Positions 16,619 through 21,157 of a DNA stretch of 21,157 nt are shown here, piece by piece. This DNA comes from JBCCGG01 sp039029395 (lineage in GTDB: Bacteria; Pseudomonadota; Alphaproteobacteria; Kiloniellales; JAKSDN01). A program made the translations under genes and the position numbers. The stretch spans positions 1 to 21,157 of the forward strand of contig JBCCGG010000070.1 in NCBI GenBank assembly GCA_039029395.1, read 5' to 3'. The stretch's first letter is position 1. Each line of letters opens with the position of its first letter. The notes under the pieces are model-generated. The model did no database searches. It saw nothing but the letters and a program-made list of their open reading frames with translations, and had not been told where the DNA came from.

Positions 16619-16680
16619 TGGGCCGCGCCCCGCCCGCCCCTAAGCTCTTTCCGATTCACCGCCAAACCTGGGAGGTGCAG

Positions 16681-17223
16681 ATGGCCGCCATTATCGACAA
16701 CCTGCGCGAAGACCACCGCAACATGAACCGGCTGCTCGACAAACTGGAAGGCGAGATCGCGCCCATGCGCGGCGATAGCCAGCCAAGGCTCGAGGTCATT
16801 CAGGAAGCTGTCAGCTATTGCCTGACCTACCCCGATCTCTACCACCACCCCATGGAGGACCTGGTTTATGGCCGCATGGTCGAGCGCGGCGTGAGCCCGG
16901 CCCAGATCGGCGACCTCACGGCCGCCCATAGAGACTTGGCCGGCATGACCCGGCGTCTCTCGCAGATGGTCAAATCGCGCGAAGTCGCCGATGCGGAGCA
17001 GCGCGAGGCTTTTGCCAGCCTGATCGAGAGCTTTGTCGATACCTACCGGCTGCACATGAACGCCGAGGACAAGGTGTTCTTTCCCTTGGCCGAGGAGAAG
17101 CTGACCAGCGACGACTGGGCCGAGATCGAACAGGAGCTTAGCCGCATGCCCGACCCGATGTTCGGCGACCGCGCGCTTATCGACTACCCAAAGCTACATG
17201 CGACCATGGTGAGCGGAAACTGA
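16681..17223 (+). CDS. Hemerythrin-like HHE-domain protein
   Basis: A 180-residue cytoplasmic protein with a four-helix HHE domain that should hold a di-iron site. Candidate ligands are His12 (EDHRNMNRLL), His55 and Glu59 (HHPMED), His83 (AAHRDL), His125 and Glu129 (LHMNAED), the full H-HxxxE-H-HxxxE set. The domain covers about residues 1-145; the remainder is a short helical tail. Such proteins sense or bind oxygen or nitric oxide, or help repair iron centres; which applies here is unknown. The ATG at 16681 has GGAGG five bases upstream; a longer frame from 16618 starts inside the FNR-type site and is rejected. The FNR/DNR box upstream points to induction under low oxygen or nitrosative stress. 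Confidence 0.92.
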   Translation: MAAIIDNLREDHRNMNRLLDKLEGEIAPMRGDSQPRLEVIQEAVSYCLTYPDLYHHPMEDLVYGRMVERGVSPAQIGDLTAAHRDLAGMTRRLSQMVKSREVADAEQREAFASLIESFVDTYRLHMNAEDKVFFPLAEEKLTSDDWAEIEQELSRMPDPMFGDRALIDYPKLHATMVSGN

Positions 17224-17251
17224 GGCTTCTTCTAGGCTTCACGTCGCCCCG

Positions 17252-17491
17252 CTAGATCTGCTGGCGGAAGCTGATGAGGTCGCTGTCGATCAGGGTGAAG
17301 GCGAGACCGAAGAGCACGGTGGCGATCGCCGTGGTAACCAGCGCCTTGCGCCATAACATGGGCTTGTCCGGCGCCCCGGCGTCGTGGCCCGGCTCGGGCG
17401 TCGCCGGCGGCCGGGCGCCGAACGGCAGGGTGGTGAAGAACACCACCCACCAGATCATCACATAGACCAGAACTCCGCTGAACCAGTCCAC
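17252..17491 (-). CDS. DUF1467 family membrane protein
   Basis: A 79-residue protein with two membrane helices: MDWFSGVLVYVMIWWVVFFT at the N-terminus (residues 4-24) and ALVTTAIATVLFGLAFTLID (about 50-69). The conserved WWVVFFTTLPFGARPP segment marks DUF1467, an alphaproteobacterial family with no known function. The start codon is GTG, with GAGGAG about six bases upstream, and lies 10 bp after the epimerase stop. It is the last gene of the birA-coaX-rnj-mce run and converges on the hemerythrin gene. Its place next to mce is common in alphaproteobacteria. Confidence 0.9.
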   Translation of the reverse strand: MDWFSGVLVYVMIWWVVFFTTLPFGARPPATPEPGHDAGAPDKPMLWRKALVTTAIATVLFGLAFTLIDSDLISFRQQI

Positions 17492-17501
17492 TGGCTTCTC
17501 C

Positions 17502-17906
17502 TCACGCCTGCTCCAGCTCGATCAGAGTGCCGCAGAAGTCTTTGGGATGAAGGAAAAGGACCGGCTTGTTGTGGGCGCCGATCTTGGGCTCGCCGTTGCC
17601 CAGCACCCGGGCCCCGGTCTCGACCAGGCGGTCGCGCGCGGCCAGAATGTCGTCGACCTCGTAGCAGACATGGTGCATGCCGCCCGAGGGATTCTTGGCC
17701 AAGAACCCGGCGATCGGCGATTCGTCGCCCAGGGGATGCAGCAGCTCGATCTTGGTGTTGGGCAGCTCGACGAAGACCACCGTGACCCCATGATCCGGCT
17801 CGTCCATGGGCTCGGAGACCTTGGCGCCCAGCACGGTCTTGTACTGCGCGCTGGCAGCGGGCAAATCGGGCACCGCGATGGCGATGTGATTGAGACGTCC
17901 GATCAT
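17502..17906 (-). CDS. mce: Methylmalonyl-CoA epimerase
   Basis: This VOC-superfamily metalloenzyme interconverts the R and S forms of methylmalonyl-CoA, linking propionyl-CoA breakdown (or ethylmalonyl-CoA routes) to succinyl-CoA. The 134-residue protein has two beta-alpha-beta-beta-beta modules. Likely metal ligands are His7 (NHIAIAVPDL), His78 or His79 (MHHVCYEVDD) and Glu130 (TLIELEQ); Glu47 in VFVELPN is the likely catalytic base. I start at the ATG at 17904-17906 because AAGGAG lies seven bases upstream; an open frame extends further but overlaps the ribonuclease J gene without support. Only 11 bp separate it from that gene. No mutase genes are in the window. Confidence 0.95.
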   Translation of the reverse strand: MIGRLNHIAIAVPDLPAASAQYKTVLGAKVSEPMDEPDHGVTVVFVELPNTKIELLHPLGDESPIAGFLAKNPSGGMHHVCYEVDDILAARDRLVETGARVLGNGEPKIGAHNKPVLFLHPKDFCGTLIELEQA

Positions 17907-17917
17907 CTCGTGGCTCC

Positions 17918-19576
17918 TTATGACAAGCGGATCAAGTGCACCTTGGTGATCGGCTTCTTGCCGATCGTCTTGAAGCAGCCCCGGCGCGCGGCGATCCGAG
18001 CGGTCTCGCAAAGCCGGGCGTCGTCCTGGCGGCCGGCCGGTTTCAGGCCGTCCAGCGCCTCGGCCACTTGCGCTGCCACCTCAGCCTCCAAATTGGCCGC
18101 TTCGCCGTTTTCGATCAAGCCCTCGAAGCTGAGCACCGGCTGGTCGATCAGCTTGCCGCCCCGATCTGTCACGATCGTGACCAGGGCACAGCCTGCCTGG
18201 GACAGCTTGCGGCGCCCAGCCAGGATTGGGCTGTCGGCCGGAATCAGGCGCTCTCCGTCGAGCACCAGCCGGCCCGAGGTCACCTCTTCGAGGATCTTCG
18301 GGCGGCCCGGCGCCAGGCGCAGCAGCGCCCCATTGTGGGCGACGATCGCCTCGGGCACCTGGCAATCGCGGGCCAGCTCGGCATGTTCGGCCAGATGGCG
18401 GGGCTCGCCGTGGACCGGTACCGCGACCTCCGGGCGAACCCATTGGTACATGCGGGTCAGCTCGTCGCGCGCCGGGTGGCCGGAGACATGGATCGCGTGC
18501 TCCCGGTCAGTGATCACCTTGATGCCCTGGAGCACCAGATCGTTCTGCAGGGCCGAGATCGACTTTTCGTTGCCCGGGATGACCCGCGAGGAGAACACCA
18601 CCGCGTCGCCCTCCTCCAGCAGAATCTCGGGGTGCTCGCCCCGGGCGATGCGCCACAGGGCCGAGCGCGGCTCCCCTTGGGAGCCGGTGCAGAGCAGCAG
18701 CACCTCGTGGCGCGGCAGGTAGCCGATGTCCTTATCGGCGATCAGCGGCGGCAGATTGTCCAGATAGCCGTTGTCCCGCGCGGCCGCGACGATGCGGTGC
18801 ATGGAGCGGCCGACCAGGGCGACCCGCCGGCCGTGCTCGGCGGCCACCTGCATGACCGTCTGCAGGCGCGCCACGTTGGTCGCGAAGCAGGCCACGGCGA
18901 CCCGGTTCGGCAGCCCGCCGATCAATTCGCCCAGGTTGTCCAAGACCTCGCCCTCGGAGCCGGATTCGCCCTCCACCATGGCGTTGGTGGAATCGCACAC
19001 CATGGCCAGCACGCCCTCGTCGGCGAGCCCCCGGAGCGCCGCTTCGTCATAGGTCTCGCCGACCAGGGGCTCGGGATCGAGCTTCCAGTCGCCGGTGTGT
19101 AGCACGGTGCCGGCCGGACAGCGAAGGACCACCGCGTTGGGCTCGGGAATCGAATGGGTCAGGGTGATCAGCTCGAGCTCGAAGGGCCCGACCGTGAATC
19201 GGCCCGACAGCGGTACCTCGATCAGCTCGACCTGGTCGATCAGGCCAGCCTCGACCAGCTTGGCGCGCAGCACCGAGGCGGTGAACGCGGTGGCATAGAT
19301 CGGGCAACGCAGGCGCGGCCAGAGGTGCGGCACGGCGCCGATATGATCCTCGTGGGCGTGGGTCAGAACTAGACCGGCCAGGTCGGCCCGGCGCTCGGCG
19401 ATGAAGGTCGGATCGGGCAGGATGATGTCGACCCCGGGCAGCCAGGGATCGCTGAAGGTGATGCCCAAATCGACCATCAGCCAGGCCCCGTCGTGGCCGT
19501 AGAGGTTGAGGTTCATGCCGATCTCGCCGGTCCCGCCAAGCGGCAGGAAGAGCAGATCCTGAGGTCCCGGCGTCAT
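17918..19576 (-). CDS. rnj: Ribonuclease J
   Basis: RNase J is a metallo-beta-lactamase/beta-CASP nuclease with 5'-3' exonuclease and endonuclease activity in mRNA decay and rRNA maturation. The 552-residue product has the zinc motif HAHEDH at residues 73-78, preceded by LFLPLGGTGEIGMNLNLYGH and VDLGITFSDPWLPGVDIILP. The beta-CASP part includes LCTGSQGEPRSALWRIARGE, SSRVIPGNEKSISALQNDL and HVSGHPARDELTRMYQWVRP with PVHGEPRH following. The C-terminal domain is present. The ATG overlaps the coaX stop (ATGA), so the two are translationally coupled. A longer frame upstream lies wholly inside coaX and is not real. RNase J in place of RNase E-led decay, or beside it, is known for alphaproteobacteria. 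Confidence 0.96.
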   Translation of the reverse strand: MTPGPQDLLFLPLGGTGEIGMNLNLYGHDGAWLMVDLGITFSDPWLPGVDIILPDPTFIAERRADLAGLVLTHAHEDHIGAVPHLWPRLRCPIYATAFTASVLRAKLVEAGLIDQVELIEVPLSGRFTVGPFELELITLTHSIPEPNAVVLRCPAGTVLHTGDWKLDPEPLVGETYDEAALRGLADEGVLAMVCDSTNAMVEGESGSEGEVLDNLGELIGGLPNRVAVACFATNVARLQTVMQVAAEHGRRVALVGRSMHRIVAAARDNGYLDNLPPLIADKDIGYLPRHEVLLLCTGSQGEPRSALWRIARGEHPEILLEEGDAVVFSSRVIPGNEKSISALQNDLVLQGIKVITDREHAIHVSGHPARDELTRMYQWVRPEVAVPVHGEPRHLAEHAELARDCQVPEAIVAHNGALLRLAPGRPKILEEVTSGRLVLDGERLIPADSPILAGRRKLSQAGCALVTIVTDRGGKLIDQPVLSFEGLIENGEAANLEAEVAAQVAEALDGLKPAGRQDDARLCETARIAARRGCFKTIGKKPITKVHLIRLS

Positions 19577-20343
19577 GACACCTCGGCTTGGCTGAGCTGA
19601 TGAATCATGGCCAGACCGTCCAGGGTGAGGTCCGGCTCGACGAGCTCCAGGCTGGGACAGGCCTCGGTGAAGAGCGGTGCTAGACCGCCGGTCGCGATCA
19701 CCTTCATTTCCCAGCCGGTCTCGGCCCGGATGCGCCGGATCATGCCCTCGATCATGTCCACGTAGCCCCAATAGATGCCCGCGCGCATGGCCGGGATGGT
19801 CGAGGTGCCGATCACCTTCTCGGTCGGCTCGATGGTGATGCGCGGCAGCTGGTCGCCGGCCAGATAGAGCGCTTCAACCGAGAGGTTGATGCCGGGCGCC
19901 AGCACGGCGCCCTCGTGGCTGCCGTCGGGGCCGACAACGTCAAACGTAGTCGCGGTGCCGAAATCGACGATGATCAGCGGCCCGCCGTGGCGCCGGTAGC
20001 CGGCGACCGCGTTGACCAGTCGGTCGGCACCGGCCTGCTGGCTTTTCACCGTGATGCCCAGCTCGACCCCGGGCTCGCCGATCACCAAGGGCTTGACGCC
20101 GAAGAAGTCTTGGCACAGCACCTTCAGGTTCCGCACCGCGCCAGGCACGACCGAGGCGATGATCGCGCCGTCGATGTCGTCCGGCGTGATCTTCGCCAGC
20201 GCCTTCAAATGCATGAGATCGACCGCGTACTCGTCCGCGGTGCGCTTGGCGTTGGTCGAAAGGCGCCAATGCTTGCGCTTGCGCTCACCCTCGTAGACGC
20301 CGAACACGACGTTGGTATTGCCGCAATCGATGACCAGCAACAA
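19573..20343 (-). CDS. coaX: Type III pantothenate kinase
   Basis: CoaX phosphorylates pantothenate, the first step of coenzyme A synthesis; the type III enzyme is not feedback-inhibited by CoA in the way type I is. The 256-residue protein belongs to the ASKHA fold. It starts MLLVIDCGNTNVVFGVYEGE, with the phosphate-1 Asp6, and continues with GADRLVNAVAGYRRHGGPLI, the VDFGTATTFDVV segment and GAVLAPGINLSVEALY. The C-terminal ATGGLAPLF is also typical. It lies 18 bp after birA, and its stop overlaps the ribonuclease J start. The birA-coaX pairing recurs in bacteria and groups two cofactor functions. Confidence 0.97.
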   Translation of the reverse strand: MLLVIDCGNTNVVFGVYEGERKRKHWRLSTNAKRTADEYAVDLMHLKALAKITPDDIDGAIIASVVPGAVRNLKVLCQDFFGVKPLVIGEPGVELGITVKSQQAGADRLVNAVAGYRRHGGPLIIVDFGTATTFDVVGPDGSHEGAVLAPGINLSVEALYLAGDQLPRITIEPTEKVIGTSTIPAMRAGIYWGYVDMIEGMIRRIRAETGWEMKVIATGGLAPLFTEACPSLELVEPDLTLDGLAMIHQLSQAEVS

Positions 20344-20361
20344 GGGTTTCGAATCCTCTCG

Positions 20362-21114
20362 TCAGGCGAAGTAGACGTCGCCGGCATGGATCAGCCGGGT
20401 TCCGCCGCCGGGCAGCGCGAGCACCAGGGCGCCGCTCTCGTCCAGCGCCTGGAAGGTGCCATGGAGGCGCTCGTTCGACAAGCGCACCTCGAGCGGCTCG
20501 CCCATGCCCTTGGCGTGGCGCAACCAGGTCTGACGGATCGGGCCGAAGCCCTCGTCCCGCCAGCGGTGCACCCAGGTCAGGAAATGGCGGGAGATCGCCT
20601 CGAGCAGGCGTTCGACGGTAAGATTCGGCGGCGCGCCCTCGAACTTGAGGCTGGTCGCGGGAAAGCTGGTCCCTTCCGGAAAGCTCGCCAGATTGACGCC
20701 CATGCCGAGCACCAGCCAGTCCAGCCCGCCGTCCTTGGCGATCTTGGACTCCAGCAGGATGCCGCAGCCCTTGCGGCCATTGAACAACACATCGTTGGGC
20801 CACTTGTAGTGCACCTCGATCATCGGCGGTGCCGCGCTGCCGACCCCGTCGCCGACGCCGAGCGCCGCCACGAAGCCGAGCTGCGCCGCCTCGCGCGCCG
20901 AGCACTCCGGGCGCAGCAGCAGGGACATGTAGAGATTGCCGGGCGGGCTTTCGAAGCCGCGGTTCTGGCGGCCGCGGCCCTTGGTCTGCTCTCGGGCCCA
21001 AACCAACGTGCCCTCCTCGGCGCCCTCCTCCGCCAAGCGCTTGGCTTCGTCGTTTGTGCTTTCCACCTGGTCCATTTCAACGAGGCGGTAGGCCGGCGGC
21101 AGGCGTGGCGACAT
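20362..21114 (-). CDS. birA: Biotin-[acetyl-CoA carboxylase] ligase, no DNA-binding domain
   Basis: This enzyme attaches biotin to the carrier domain of biotin-dependent carboxylases through biotinyl-AMP. The 250-residue protein contains only the catalytic and C-terminal parts: STNDEAKRL (from residue 19), the biotin/ATP loop GRGRQNRGF at 46-54, SPPGNLYMSLLLRPE, KWPNDVLFNGRKGCGILLES and WLVLGMGVNLASFP, then the small C-terminal beta domain ending IHAGDVYFA. The N-terminal helix-turn-helix of E. coli BirA is absent, so it is not a biotin-operon repressor. The loop has Gln-Asn where many homologues have Arg-Gly or similar. The ATG at 21112-21114 has no obvious strong ribosome site, and translation is probably coupled to the gene upstream. 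First complete gene of the operon. Confidence 0.96.
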   Translation of the reverse strand: MSPRLPPAYRLVEMDQVESTNDEAKRLAEEGAEEGTLVWAREQTKGRGRQNRGFESPPGNLYMSLLLRPECSAREAAQLGFVAALGVGDGVGSAAPPMIEVHYKWPNDVLFNGRKGCGILLESKIAKDGGLDWLVLGMGVNLASFPEGTSFPATSLKFEGAPPNLTVERLLEAISRHFLTWVHRWRDEGFGPIRQTWLRHAKGMGEPLEVRLSNERLHGTFQALDESGALVLALPGGGTRLIHAGDVYFA

Positions 21115-21157
21115 CAGTTAGAAGTAGTGCGGCACCGGCCCGCTCCCCCACCCGGCC
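21115..21157 (-). other. Right edge: probable 3' end of an upstream gene
   Basis: The remaining 43 bp read into birA from upstream. One frame stops at TAA (21120-21118), another at TGA overlapping the birA ATG (TGATG). In related genomes nuoN often precedes birA, but 14 codons are too few to identify the gene or choose the frame. Confidence 0.3.

Noticed and set aside
16618..16680. Longer start for the hemerythrin-like protein
   Set aside because: The earlier ATG overlaps the FNR-type box and the added residues are not hemerythrin-like; the ATG at 16681 has a strong ribosome site.
19577..19771. 65-residue N-terminal extension of ribonuclease J
   Set aside because: It lies wholly within coaX in another frame, with shadow-like composition; the ATGA overlap at 19573-19576 is the natural start.

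Overview
The window is high-GC chromosomal DNA from an alphaproteobacterium, probably of the Rhodospirillales or a related order. The assignment is inference from gene content and order: a short bacterial prolyl-tRNA synthetase, a ribonuclease J, a DUF1467 protein beside methylmalonyl-CoA epimerase, one LolC/E-type permease with LolD, DnaE, and the rpsB-tsf-pyrH-frr-uppS-cdsA string. Nearly all genes are housekeeping genes. No IS element, tRNA, rRNA or CRISPR array was recognised.

Layout on the minus strand, in transcription order. From 21114 to 17252 runs a tight operon: biotin-protein ligase, type III pantothenate kinase, ribonuclease J, methylmalonyl-CoA epimerase and DUF1467. From 15284 to 11987 runs prolyl-tRNA synthetase, LolC/E permease and LolD. 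From 11449 to 7556 lie dnaE and an unrecognised small gene. From 4593 to the left edge runs the translation and envelope cluster rpsB, tsf, pyrH, frr, uppS and cdsA (cut by the edge).

Between these blocks are plus-strand or divergent genes. They are leuA (5201-6877) with its leader, a tiny membrane ORF (7391-7540), a PilZ protein (11630-11974), a small membrane protein (15376-15678), a membrane protein (16120-16533) divergent from an ArsR-type repressor (15686-16003), and a hemerythrin-like protein (16681-17223).

Most of the interest is in the intergenic DNA. The leuA leader encodes a 17-residue peptide containing ILLLGRLI. It is followed by mutually exclusive antiterminator and terminator hairpins, and its promoter would give an almost leaderless transcript. 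A 131-bp near-palindrome with a 26-bp inner inverted repeat lies at 7207-7337, beside a hairpin-rich unidentified stretch. An FNR/DNR-type box sits at exactly class II spacing before the hemerythrin gene. Four ATTAGC motifs fill the ArsR/membrane-protein divergent region. A perfect DnaA box overlaps the likely dnaE -35. All functional readings of these sites are inferences from sequence inspection.
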